From: Actinacidiphila yanglinensis
GTDB taxonomy: Bacteria; Actinomycetota; Actinomycetes; Streptomycetales; Streptomycetaceae
Direction: 5' to 3'
Assembly (NCBI RefSeq): GCF_900107965.1
Contig: NZ_FNVU01000002.1
Span: forward strand, 434,001 to 498,000
DNA: 64,000 bases
Part shown: piece by piece, positions 41,936-50,394 of the stretch
Layout of the letters: each line of letters opens with the position of its first letter
Numbering within the stretch: position 1 is the stretch's first letter
Made by a program: the position numbers and the translations under genes
Notes under the pieces: model-generated
Told to the model about the DNA's origin: nothing
Database searches by the model: none
The model's input: only the letters and a program-made list of their open reading frames with translations

Positions 41936-43105
41936 GTGAACAGGATGATCAGCATGCGCACAAGCCGATCCGCTTCGGTCACAGTCGGACGCTGGGGAGC
42001 CGCCGCGCTAACGGTGGCGTTGATCGCGACCCTCGGCGCGTGCAGCAAGAACGGGGCGGGCGGGTCCTCCACGGACAGCGCCAACGCGAAGGACACCTCG
42101 GCCGCACCGGCGATCAAGGGCGACATCGCCTTCAACGACGCGAACCTGGCCAAGCTGAACGCAGCGTTGAAGACGGCGCTCGCCGGCAAGGACCTGTCGA
42201 AGCTGGACGAGGCGATGGTGGTGAACATCGCCACCGACTACTGGAACGCCGGCAAGTCCGGGTTCACCAAGGGACTGAAGGACCTCGGCGTGAAGGGCAC
42301 CTACCAGGCGCCCGCCAACGGCCGGCTGGACCAGCAGCTGTCGATCATCCAGACGCTGCGCGGGCAGGGCATCACCGGGATGAGCGTCTCGGCGATCGAC
42401 CCGACCGCGATCAAGGCCCCCATCGCGTCGGCGAACAAGGCCGGCATCCCGGTGCTGGCGATCGACTCGCCGCTGCCCAAGGACGACGGCGCGGCGCTCT
42501 ACCTCGGCACCCCGAACTACCAGGCCGGCCAGAAGGCGGGCGAGGCGATGAAGCAGGCGCTCGGCGGCAAGGGCCAGGTGGTCGTGCTCGTCGGCTCGCT
42601 GACCGCCTCCAATGCCGTCGAGCGGATCCAGGGCTTCGAGGACGCGATCAAGGGCTCGGGCGTCAAGGTCGTGCAGAAGCTCAGCGACAGCATGGACGCC
42701 TCCAAGGCGCTGTCCAACGCCGAGACCGCGATCCAGACCAACCCGAACGTCAACGGCATCTACGGCGTGTACTCCTACGACGGCCCGTCCGCGGGCCAGG
42801 CGATCCAGTCCGCGGGCAAGAGCGGAAAGATCAAGGTCGTCTCGGACGACAGCGACCCGCAGACGCTGAAGTTCATCCAGTCCGGCGTCATCCAGGCCAC
42901 GGTGCTCCAGCAGCCGTACCAGCAGGGCTACACCGGCGCGTACCTGCTGGCCGCGCTGAAGGTGCTCGGCAAGGACGCCACGCTGCAGCTGGTCAAGCCG
43001 TACCTGGAGAGCGACGGCACCACGCTCAGCTCCGGTGTCGGCCTGGTGACACAGGCCAACCTGTCGGCGTACCAGGCCAAGTTGAAGCAGATGGGCATCA
43101 GCTGA
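41936..43105 (+). CDS. Sugar ABC transporter binding lipoprotein (RbsB-like, L-arabinose)
   Basis: This 389-residue lipoprotein has a signal helix and lipobox LGAC with Cys at residue 36 (counting from 41936). The mature part is a type I periplasmic-binding fold: SIIQTLRGQGITGMSVSAID, PVLAIDSPLPKDDGAALYLG, GSLTASNAVERIQGFEDAIK and VVSDDSDPQTLKFIQSGVI. It binds a pentose or hexose; arabinose is inferred from araBDA next door and shared operators. Three starts are possible (GTG 41936, ATG 41945, ATG 41954); the GAGG site supports 41936, and an AGGA site supports 41954 about as well. The stop overlaps the ATPase start by one base (TGATG). Confidence 0.9.
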   Translation: MNRMISMRTSRSASVTVGRWGAAALTVALIATLGACSKNGAGGSSTDSANAKDTSAAPAIKGDIAFNDANLAKLNAALKTALAGKDLSKLDEAMVVNIATDYWNAGKSGFTKGLKDLGVKGTYQAPANGRLDQQLSIIQTLRGQGITGMSVSAIDPTAIKAPIASANKAGIPVLAIDSPLPKDDGAALYLGTPNYQAGQKAGEAMKQALGGKGQVVVLVGSLTASNAVERIQGFEDAIKGSGVKVVQKLSDSMDASKALSNAETAIQTNPNVNGIYGVYSYDGPSAGQAIQSAGKSGKIKVVSDDSDPQTLKFIQSGVIQATVLQQPYQQGYTGAYLLAALKVLGKDATLQLVKPYLESDGTTLSSGVGLVTQANLSAYQAKLKQMGIS

Positions 43106-44661
43106 TGGCCTCCGCCACCGAGGTGGCCGTGTCGCTGCGGGACGTCAGCAAGTCCTACGGGCCGGTGAAGGTGCTGAACATCCCCGCCCTGGAACTGGCG
43201 CGCGGTCAGATCGCCGCGGTGGTCGGGGAGAACGGTGCCGGCAAGTCCACCCTGATGGGCGTGCTGTCGGGCACCGTCACCCCGACCACCGGCTCCATCG
43301 AGATCGCCGGGCAGCCGCTGCATCCCGGCCGGCCGGACCACTCCCGCGAGCGCGGAGTGGCCCTGGTCGCCCAGGAGTTCCCGCTGGTGGGCCAGCTCAG
43401 CGTCGCGGAGAACCTGCTGCTGGGGCGCCGGCCGCAGCGGGCCCGGTCCGGTCCGGCCGGCCGCGTGGTCTTCGACCGCGCGGGCACCCGGGCCGAGGCG
43501 CGGGCGCTGCTGGCCGAGGTGGGCGTGACCTCCGTGGACGTCAACCGTCCGGTGGAGCGGTACCCGGTGCCGGTCCGGCAGATGATCGAGATCGCGAAGG
43601 CGTGGGGTCACCGCCCGGTGGTGCTCATCCTGGACGAGCCGACGTCGTCGCTCGGTCCGGTCGAGGCCGAGCGGGTGCTCGAACTCGCCCGCCGCCACGC
43701 GGCGGGCGGGGGCGCGGTGCTCTTCATCGGGCACCGGCTGGACGAGGTGCGGGCGATCGCGGACCGGGTGGTGGTGCTGCGCAGCGGGAAGCTGGTCGCG
43801 GACCTCACCCCCGCGGAGGCGACCGAGGAGCGGATGATCCGCGAGATGGTCGGCAGCGAGCTGGCCCGCGCGAAGCTGGCCCCGCCGGGTTCGGTGGAAC
43901 GCGCCACGGTGCTGGCGGTGCGCGGCCTGACCGCGGACGGGCTCGGTCCGGTCGACCTGGACGTCAGGGCCGGCGAGATCGTCGGGGTGGCGGGGCTGAT
44001 GGGCTCCGGCCGCAGCAGGTTGCTGCACACCGTGATGGGTGCCCAGCCGCGCACGGGGGGCGAGGTGGCCTTCGAGGGCCGGGACTTCCGGCCGCGCCAT
44101 CCGGCCGACGCGGTGGCGGCCGGCGTCGGCCTGGTCCCGGAGGACCGCAAGGTCCAGTCGTTGCTGCCCGCGCACTCGGTGCGGTGGAACGTCACGCTCA
44201 GCACGCTGCGCCGGATCAGCCGGCGCGGGGTGCTGTGGCCCGGCGCGGACAAGGCGCACGCGGCCGGGATCATCGACGACCTGGGAGTGCGGCTGCACAG
44301 CCAGGAACAGCTGATCAGCGACCTGTCGGGCGGCAACCAGCAGAAGGCCGTCTTCGGCCGCTGGCTCGCCGCGCAGCCCAAGCTGCTGCTGCTGGACGAG
44401 CCCACCCGCGGCGTCGACGTCGGCGCGAAGGCCGAGATCTACGGGCTGATCGACGCGGCCGCCGAGCGGGGGATGGCGGTGCTGGTGGCCTCCTCCGAGC
44501 TGGAGGAACTGATGTGGATCTGCCACCGGATCGTGGTGATGGCGCACGGCAGGGCGGTGGCCGACGTCCCGCGCGAACGGTTCGGCAAGGAAGCGATCAT
44601 GACCGCGGCGGCGGGTACGCAGCCGCCCGTGGTCGTCGGGGAAGGGAAGGCGGGCGCATGA
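43105..44661 (+). CDS. Sugar ABC transporter, double ATPase subunit (RbsA/AraG-like)
   Basis: This is a 518-residue ATPase with two nucleotide-binding domains. The first has P-loop VGENGAGKSTLMGVLSGTV, a Q-loop region ALVAQEFPLVGQLS and Walker B VVLILDEPTSSLG. The second has the degenerate P-loop GLMGSGRSRLLHTVMGA, signature LSGGNQQKAVFGRWLA and Walker B LLLDEPTRGVDVGAKAEIYG. This is the standard carbohydrate-uptake type 2 arrangement. Start ATG 43105 overlaps the upstream stop by one base. The stop forms an ATGA junction with a 22-codon ORF, which itself ends in ATGA at the permease start. Confidence 0.94.
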   Translation: MASATEVAVSLRDVSKSYGPVKVLNIPALELARGQIAAVVGENGAGKSTLMGVLSGTVTPTTGSIEIAGQPLHPGRPDHSRERGVALVAQEFPLVGQLSVAENLLLGRRPQRARSGPAGRVVFDRAGTRAEARALLAEVGVTSVDVNRPVERYPVPVRQMIEIAKAWGHRPVVLILDEPTSSLGPVEAERVLELARRHAAGGGAVLFIGHRLDEVRAIADRVVVLRSGKLVADLTPAEATEERMIREMVGSELARAKLAPPGSVERATVLAVRGLTADGLGPVDLDVRAGEIVGVAGLMGSGRSRLLHTVMGAQPRTGGEVAFEGRDFRPRHPADAVAAGVGLVPEDRKVQSLLPAHSVRWNVTLSTLRRISRRGVLWPGADKAHAAGIIDDLGVRLHSQEQLISDLSGGNQQKAVFGRWLAAQPKLLLLDEPTRGVDVGAKAEIYGLIDAAAERGMAVLVASSELEELMWICHRIVVMAHGRAVADVPRERFGKEAIMTAAAGTQPPVVVGEGKAGA

Positions 44662-44726
44662 AGATGACAGTGGCTCAGGTCCCGGCCGGCACCACGGCCG
44701 GCACGCGCGGGGAGGCGGGCCGATGA
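44658..44726 (+). CDS. 22-codon coupling ORF between ATPase and permease
   Basis: A short frame begins ATG at 44658, inside the ATPase stop (ATGA), and ends TGA at 44724-44726, overlapping the permease ATG (ATGA). It encodes MKMTVAQVPAGTTAGTRGEA followed by two residues. It contains the GGGGAGG ribosome site of the permease, so ribosomes translating it would deliver to the permease start. It could equally be a chance frame. No function of the peptide is proposed. Confidence 0.3.
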   Translation: MKMTVAQVPAGTTAGTRGEAGR

Positions 44727-45739
44727 ACACCAGCACCGCGGCGGCCCCGCCCGAGACGTACGTGGACACCGAGCAGCGCCGGTCGCTGCTGCGGCGGATG
44801 GGCGAGACGCCGGAGGTCGGCGTCGTCGCCGCGTGCGTCGTGGTGTTCGTCGCCCTGGCCGTGGACAAGTCGTCGTTCGCCGGTGCGGTCAACCTCCAGG
44901 GCATGGGCTTCGACCTCGCCCAGTACGGGCTGATCGCGATCGGCGAGTCCCTGGTCATCCTGACCGGCGGCATCGACCTGTCGGTCGGCGCGCTGCTCGG
45001 CACCAGCGTGATCCTGATGTCCTGGTTCAACGTGCGCGCCGGCCTGCCGGCCGGGCTGGCGATCCTGATCACGCTGGCCATCGCCGGCACCGTCGGCCTG
45101 CTGCACGGACTGGCCGTCACCCGGCTGAAGATGGCCCCGTTCGTGGTGACCCTGGTGACGTACACCGTCGCCCAGGGCGTCACCCTCGCCATCACCTCGG
45201 GCACCTCGATCACCGGCATCTCGGGGGTGTTCGCGGACGTCGGCCAGACCTACGTCGCCCAGATCCCGCTGCCGCTGGTGCTGTTCGCGGTCGTGGCGGT
45301 GGTGGCCTGGTTCTTCCTGGAGCGCACCTACGCCGGGCGGCAGGTCTACGCGGTCGGCGGGAACGCCGAGGCGGCCCGGCTGGCCGGTATCCGCGGCGAG
45401 CGGCGGATCGTGTCGATGTACGTCACCAGTTCGCTGCTGTCGGCGTTCGCCGGGATCATGGTGCTGGGCCGGATCGGTGTCGGCTCGGCCAGCGGTGTGG
45501 GCGTCGGCTGGGAGCTGTCGGCGATCGCGGCCGCCGTGATCGGCGGGGTGAGCCTGGTCGGCGGCCAGGGGCGCATCCTCGGCATCGTGGCCGGCACGAT
45601 CCTGCTGGAGCTGATCAACAACGGCCTGACGACCCTGCAGATCAACTCCAACTACACCAACATCGTGCTGGGTTGCGTGCTCGGCCTGGCCATCACCGCC
45701 GACCGGCTGAGAGCCAGGAGCATCGCGAAACGCGGCTGA
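44723..45739 (+). CDS. Sugar ABC transporter permease (RbsC-like)
   Basis: This 338-residue membrane permease of the carbohydrate-uptake type 2 group has eight to ten hydrophobic segments starting at about residue 34. The sequence GESLVILTGGIDLSVGALLG is the RbsC-family signature, and GNAEAARLAGIRGERRIVSM contains the EAA-like loop that contacts the ATPase. GGVSLVGGQGRILGIVAGTI is another family-conserved stretch. GGGGAGG precedes the ATG at 44723. It completes the arabinose-type importer, with the energy-coupling ATPase one gene upstream. A large hairpin follows the stop by 1 base. Confidence 0.94.
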   Translation: MNTSTAAAPPETYVDTEQRRSLLRRMGETPEVGVVAACVVVFVALAVDKSSFAGAVNLQGMGFDLAQYGLIAIGESLVILTGGIDLSVGALLGTSVILMSWFNVRAGLPAGLAILITLAIAGTVGLLHGLAVTRLKMAPFVVTLVTYTVAQGVTLAITSGTSITGISGVFADVGQTYVAQIPLPLVLFAVVAVVAWFFLERTYAGRQVYAVGGNAEAARLAGIRGERRIVSMYVTSSLLSAFAGIMVLGRIGVGSASGVGVGWELSAIAAAVIGGVSLVGGQGRILGIVAGTILLELINNGLTTLQINSNYTNIVLGCVLGLAITADRLRARSIAKRG

Positions 45740-45740
45740 G

Positions 45741-45782
45741 CCCGGGTGGCGGCGGTCCGCGAACCGCCGCCGCCCGCCCGGG
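45741..45782 (+). terminator. Hairpin terminator of the transporter operon
   Basis: GGCGGCGGT and ACCGCCGCC form a 9-base inner stem, extended outward by CCCGGG on each side with small bulges. It begins right after the permease stop. No further gene is on this transcript until 46018. Confidence 0.65.
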
Positions 45783-46017
45783 GAGCCGACCCGTCACCGG
45801 GCCACCGAGCCGCCGGGCCCACCGCGGCGGGGCCGATCGGGTATCGCGAAATCACAGGAACCACCCGACCGGGCGGGACCCGCGCGGCCCGGCCGTGGCG
45901 GAGAAGCCCTGCTCAGCCGAGCTGTGCGATGTTGTGGACGGTGGCCGGACCGGTGGTTCCCGATGCACCGGGACGCCTGGGCCACGGCGGAACGACGCCC
46001 AGTCCACGGGAGGTTCG

Positions 46018-47760
46018 GTGCGAGTCCTGCTCATCGCGAGCGCGTTCAACAGCCTCACCCAGCGGGTGCAGGTCGAGCTGCGCGACCGGGGCCACGCCGT
46101 GGCCGTCGCGCTGGTTCACGACGCCGCCACGGTGCGCGCGGCGGCCGGCGGGTACGACCCGGAACTGATCATCGCCCCCATGCTCACCACCGCCGTCCCC
46201 GAGGACGTCTGGTCCCGGTACACCTGCCTGATCGTGCATCCCGGCCCGCCCGGCGACCGCGGCCCCTCCTCGCTGGACCGGGCGATCCAGGAAGGGCAGA
46301 CCACCTGGGGGGTGACGGTCCTCCAGGCCGTCGCCGAGATGGACGCCGGGGACGTGTGGGCGTCCGCCTCCTTCGACCTGCCTCCCGCCGGCAAGAGCGA
46401 CGTCTACCGCGGGGAGCTGGCCGACGCGGCCGTGGCCGCGGTGCTGCGCGCGGTGGAGCGGTTCGCCTCCGGCGACCAGCGGGCCGCGCCGCAGCCCGCG
46501 GACGGCCGCGGCGCCAGGCCGTACCTGCCGCAGAGCGAGCGCCGCATCGACTGGTACGCGGACACCACCGCCCAGATCCTGCGCACGCTGCGGGCGGCGG
46601 ACTCCCGGCCCGGCGTCCTCGACGAGCTGGCCGGCGGGGAGTGGTTCCTGCACGGCGGCCACCCGGAGGACCGGCTGTGCGGGGAACCGGGCCGGATCAT
46701 CGCCACCCGCGCGCAGGCGATCTGCCGGGCCACGGTCGACGGCGCGGTGTGGATCCCGCAGTTGCGCGCCCGCCGGACCCCGGGCGGGCCGGCCGGGGTC
46801 AAGCTGCCCGCCGCCCTCGCGCTCGGCGCCGCCCTGCCACGGGTCCCCGACCTGCCCGCGCCGCTGCGGCTGCCCCCGGGCCGCAGCACGTTCAGCGACA
46901 TCCGCTACCGCGAGCGGGACGGCGTGGGCCTGGTCGGGTTCTCCTTCCCGGGCGGCGCCATGAGCGCCGGCACGTGCCGGCGGCTGCTGGCCGCCTACCG
47001 CTACGCGTGCACGCGGCCGACCGCCGTGGTCGTGCTGGGCGGCTCGCGGGACTTCTTCTCCAACGGCATCGACCTGAACGTCATCGAGGCCGCGGCCGAT
47101 CCGGCCGCCGAGTCCTGGGCGAACATCCACGCGATGAACGACCTCGTGGAGGCGGTGCTCACCACCACCGACCGGCTCGTGGTCTCCGCGCTGGGCGGCA
47201 ACGCGGCGGCCGGCGGGGTGATGCTGGCGATCGCCGCCGACGAGGTGTGGTGCAGGAGCGGTGCCGTCCTCAACCCGCACTACCGGCTGATGGGGCTGCC
47301 CGGTTCGGAGTACTGGACCTACTCGCTGCCCCGCCGGGTCGGCCCGGAGGCCGCCGAGACGCTGACCCGCGTCCCCGAGCCGCTGGGCGCCGCGTCCGCG
47401 CAACGGGCCGGCCTGGTGGACCGGGTGCTGCCGAGCACGCCGCGGGGCTTCACCGAGCACGTCATGGCGCTGGCCGCCGGCCTGGCGGGAGATCCCACGA
47501 CCCATCAGCGCCTGGCCGACAAGAAGGCGGCGCGCGCCCGCGACGAGGCGGCCCGGCCGCTGGCGGCCTACCGGGCGGAGGAACTCGCGCTGATGCAGCG
47601 GGTCTTCTTCGACCCGGCCGCCGCCTACCACGCCCTGCGCCGCGCCTTCGTCCGCAAGGAGCCCCGGCCGGCGGCGGAAGCGGAGGCGGGCGTACGGGTG
47701 GAACCGGAGGCGGTTCCCCCGGGGCAGCGGGTACGGCAGGCGGCCCTCCCTTCGACGTGA
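46018..47760 (+). CDS. hypX: HypX/HoxX-type hydrogenase maturation protein
   Basis: This is a 580-residue two-domain protein. The N-terminal half resembles formyltransferases, with LLIASAFNSLTQRVQVELRD and the HypX-specific IVHPGPPGDRGPSSLDRAI; this domain takes the formyl group from formyl-tetrahydrofolate. The C-terminal half (from about 300) is enoyl-CoA hydratase-like, with GSRDFFSNGIDLNVIEAA, ALGGNAAAGGVMLAIAADEV and NPHYRLMGLPGSEYW, and converts formyl-CoA into the CO ligand of [NiFe]-hydrogenase. GGGAGG precedes the GTG at 46018. No hydrogenase or hyp gene is in the window, so its partners must be elsewhere. The C-terminus adds a short acidic tail. Confidence 0.88.
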   Translation: MRVLLIASAFNSLTQRVQVELRDRGHAVAVALVHDAATVRAAAGGYDPELIIAPMLTTAVPEDVWSRYTCLIVHPGPPGDRGPSSLDRAIQEGQTTWGVTVLQAVAEMDAGDVWASASFDLPPAGKSDVYRGELADAAVAAVLRAVERFASGDQRAAPQPADGRGARPYLPQSERRIDWYADTTAQILRTLRAADSRPGVLDELAGGEWFLHGGHPEDRLCGEPGRIIATRAQAICRATVDGAVWIPQLRARRTPGGPAGVKLPAALALGAALPRVPDLPAPLRLPPGRSTFSDIRYRERDGVGLVGFSFPGGAMSAGTCRRLLAAYRYACTRPTAVVVLGGSRDFFSNGIDLNVIEAAADPAAESWANIHAMNDLVEAVLTTTDRLVVSALGGNAAAGGVMLAIAADEVWCRSGAVLNPHYRLMGLPGSEYWTYSLPRRVGPEAAETLTRVPEPLGAASAQRAGLVDRVLPSTPRGFTEHVMALAAGLAGDPTTHQRLADKKAARARDEAARPLAAYRAEELALMQRVFFDPAAAYHALRRAFVRKEPRPAAEAEAGVRVEPEAVPPGQRVRQAALPST

Positions 47761-47861
47761 GCGCCGTCCGGCACGGCGCGGCGCGCGCCCGCGCCGCCCA
47801 TCCGGAAGAGGAATATCTCCCTCCGGGGAACAGGATCGAGCCGTAGGAGGTTGGCGCACGC

Positions 47862-48545
47862 ATGGCGACACTCGGACTCATCGGCAGTGGAAACATCGGG
47901 AGCACCCTCGCCCGCCTGGCGGTCGACGCCGGGCTGGACGTGGTGCTCAGCAACTCGCGCGGGCCGCAGACCCTCTCCGACCTCGTGGCGGAACTCGGCC
48001 CGCGGGCCCGGGCGGCGACCGCCGCGGAGGCGGCGGCCGCGGGGGACTGGGTCGTCGTGACGATCCCGTTCCACGCGCTCGGCACGGTGCCGGTCGAGCC
48101 CCTGGTGGGCAAGACCGTCCTCGACACCGGCAACTACTACCCGCAGCGCGACGGCGTGATCCCCGAACTCGAGGAGGGCAAGGCGACCGAGAGCCAGCTG
48201 CTCCAGCGCCACCTCCCCAGGGCGCACGTCGTCAAGGCGTTCAACAACATCCTCTACCGGCACCTGGGCGAGCTGTCCCGGCCGGCGGGCGCGGCGGACC
48301 GCAGCGCCCTGCCGATCGCGGGCGACGACCAGGACGCGAAGAAGCACGCCGCCGAGCTGCTGTCGCTGCTCGGGTACGACACGGTGGACATCGGCCCGCT
48401 CGCCGAGAGCTGGCGCTCGCAGCCGGGCACCCCGGTCTACGGCAAGCCCTACGCGGTGAGCAAGGACGGCGAGTTCGGGACCGCGGCGGCCGCGCCGGCC
48501 CCCGCCGACGAGATCAGCGCGGCGCTGGCGGCGGCCACGCGCTGA
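47862..48545 (+). CDS. F420-dependent NADP reductase-like protein
   Basis: This is a 227-residue Rossmann-fold protein. GLIGSGNIGSTLARLAVDAG is the dinucleotide-binding motif, followed by VVLSNSRGP, whose Asn-Ser-Arg favours NADP over NAD. DWVVVTIPFHAL, VLDTGNYYPQRDG and VVKAFNNILYRHL match the FNO/F420-NADP reductase-like family. Members move hydride between F420 and NADP, although many actinobacterial members are untested. GTAGGAGG stands before the ATG at 47862. It is separated by 101 bases from HypX, so they may not be co-regulated. A bidirectional hairpin follows. Confidence 0.85.
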   Translation: MATLGLIGSGNIGSTLARLAVDAGLDVVLSNSRGPQTLSDLVAELGPRARAATAAEAAAAGDWVVVTIPFHALGTVPVEPLVGKTVLDTGNYYPQRDGVIPELEEGKATESQLLQRHLPRAHVVKAFNNILYRHLGELSRPAGAADRSALPIAGDDQDAKKHAAELLSLLGYDTVDIGPLAESWRSQPGTPVYGKPYAVSKDGEFGTAAAAPAPADEISAALAAATR

Positions 48546-48555
48546 TCCGGTCCGC

Positions 48556-48604
48556 CCGCCGAGGGGCCGGTCCGGGCGACGGATCCGGGCCGGCCCCTCG
48601 GCGG
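48556..48604. terminator. Strong bidirectional hairpin
   Basis: CCGCCGAGGGGCCGG and CCGGCCCCTCGGCGG form a perfect 15-base stem with a 19-base loop between the convergent reductase-like gene and the MFS gene. Confidence 0.75.
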
Positions 48605-48627
48605 GGCAGCGTCGGCAGCCGGCCCGA

Positions 48628-50136
48628 TCAGCGTTCGATGTCGCCCTCGCGGACCAGCCAGACAGCCAGCACCGCCCCGGCGAAGCAGACCAGCGAGCCG
48701 AGGTAGACCACCTCGTTGAAGCCGTCGAGGAACCCGTCCCGGGCCGCTTTGGCGACCGCCTGCCGGGACTGCGGGGGGAAGGCGGCGAGCACCTGGTTCA
48801 GGTTCCCCGACGAGGCGGCCTCGACCAGCTCGTGCGGATGGCTGCCGTCGGCCGCGGGCGTTCCCGCGGCCGCCTTGCGGACCTCCGCGGAGCCCCTGCC
48901 GACGAAGATCGCCCCCCAGACGGCGACGCCCACCGCGATCCCGACCTGGCGGAACGTGTCGTTGATGCCCGCCGCCATCCCGCTCTGCTGTTTGGGCACC
49001 ACGCTCACGGCGACGTCCGCGATCACCGGGTTGATCAGGCCCACCCCCGCGCCCGCGATCACGAAGCCGGGCAGCAGCGTCGTCCACTCGTCGTCGGGTG
49101 AGATGCCGCCCATGAGGTACAGGCCGAGCCCGACCGCGCCCAGGCCGGTGCCGAGCAGCACCCGGGCCGGCACCCGCGACAGCAGCAGCCCGGCGATCGG
49201 CGCGAAGAGGAAGCTCACCACGGTGACCGGCAGGTAGCGCAGGCCGGTGCCGAAGGGCGTGAGCCCGAGGTAGTTCTGCATGTAGAGGGTGAGGTAGAGG
49301 AACAGCGCGAACAGCGAGCTGGACACCCCGAACGCCGCCAACTGCACGCCGGTGAAGGCGCGTCGCCGGAAGAGCGGCATCGGGAGCATCGGCTCGGACA
49401 CCCGGAACTCGATCCAGACGAACGCCAGCATCAGCGCCGCGGACGCCGACAGCAACGACAGGATCAGCGTGCTCGTCCAGCCCTCGTCGTTCCCCCGCAC
49501 CAGGGCCAGCACCAGCAGGAACAGGGAGCCGCTGAAGGCCGCCACGCCCGGCCAGTCGACCCGCGTCGCATGCGGATCGCGGCTCTCCCGCAGCCGCGCG
49601 AAGGTCACCACCAGCGTGAGCGCGCCGATCGGCACGTTCAGGTAGAAGATCGACTCCCAGCCCAGCGAGTCCGTCAGCGCCCCGCCGATCAGCGGTCCCA
49701 CCGCGACCGCCACGCCGATCGTCGAGCCGTAGAGCCCCATCGCCACCCCGCGCTCCCGGCCCGCGGCGAACTCCTGGGCCACCAGCGCCAGCGAGACCGC
49801 GAACATCGCGGCGCCGCCGACGCCCTGGATCGCCCGCGCCACGTTGAGGAAGGTCGGGTCCGGCGCGAGCGCGCACAGCAGCGAGGCCGCCGAGAAGATC
49901 GCCAGCCCCCAGGCGAACACCTTGCGCCGGCCCAGCCGGTCGGCCAGCGAGCCCGCGGTCAGCACCAGCGCGGCCAGCGTCAGCGCGTACGCGTCCAGCA
50001 CCCACTGCAGGTCGGTGAAGCTGGCGTTCAGGTCCTTCCGGATCGACGGCAGCGCCACGTTCACCACCGTGATGTCGAGCAGGAGCATGAACGTCGCGAC
50101 CGACACCGCGATCAGAGTCCACCACTTGCGATCCAC
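48628..50136 (-). CDS. DHA2-type MFS drug/proton antiporter
   Basis: This is a 502-residue, 14-helix major facilitator transporter. MLLLDITVVNVALPSIRKDL is motif D1; GSLADRLGRRKVFAWGLAIF is motif A; VARAIQGVGGAAMFAVSLAL and GVAVAVGPLIGGALTDSLGW are the later signatures, the last being motif C. It should export drugs or small metabolites. The GTG at 50136 has AAGGAG about 9 bases upstream. The C-terminal 60 residues include a polar stretch (AADGSHPHELVEAASSGNLN) between the last helices. No regulator gene is adjacent; the nearest gene upstream is divergent and unrelated. Confidence 0.9.
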   Translation of the reverse strand: MDRKWWTLIAVSVATFMLLLDITVVNVALPSIRKDLNASFTDLQWVLDAYALTLAALVLTAGSLADRLGRRKVFAWGLAIFSAASLLCALAPDPTFLNVARAIQGVGGAAMFAVSLALVAQEFAAGRERGVAMGLYGSTIGVAVAVGPLIGGALTDSLGWESIFYLNVPIGALTLVVTFARLRESRDPHATRVDWPGVAAFSGSLFLLVLALVRGNDEGWTSTLILSLLSASAALMLAFVWIEFRVSEPMLPMPLFRRRAFTGVQLAAFGVSSSLFALFLYLTLYMQNYLGLTPFGTGLRYLPVTVVSFLFAPIAGLLLSRVPARVLLGTGLGAVGLGLYLMGGISPDDEWTTLLPGFVIAGAGVGLINPVIADVAVSVVPKQQSGMAAGINDTFRQVGIAVGVAVWGAIFVGRGSAEVRKAAAGTPAADGSHPHELVEAASSGNLNQVLAAFPPQSRQAVAKAARDGFLDGFNEVVYLGSLVCFAGAVLAVWLVREGDIER

Positions 50137-50394
50137 GCCCGTTCGCTCCTTATGTCGCGTACATCCTGATTCGCACGCCCACGCTAAGCCGTCCCGCCCC
50201 GGAGCGGGTGGAGGTGCGGCGGCAGGGCGCCGGGCGGGGCGGAGCTGTACGACAGTTGGCCGGTTGTTCGCGTGATCTCCACCTGGGCGTGCGGGGTCGG
50301 CCGCGTCCCCGAACAAAGGTTCCGTTCGGCCTCCCGCCCGCCGCACCGGACGAGCGGGCCCGCCGCCCCTGCCCCGCGACAGCCGTGAGGACCC

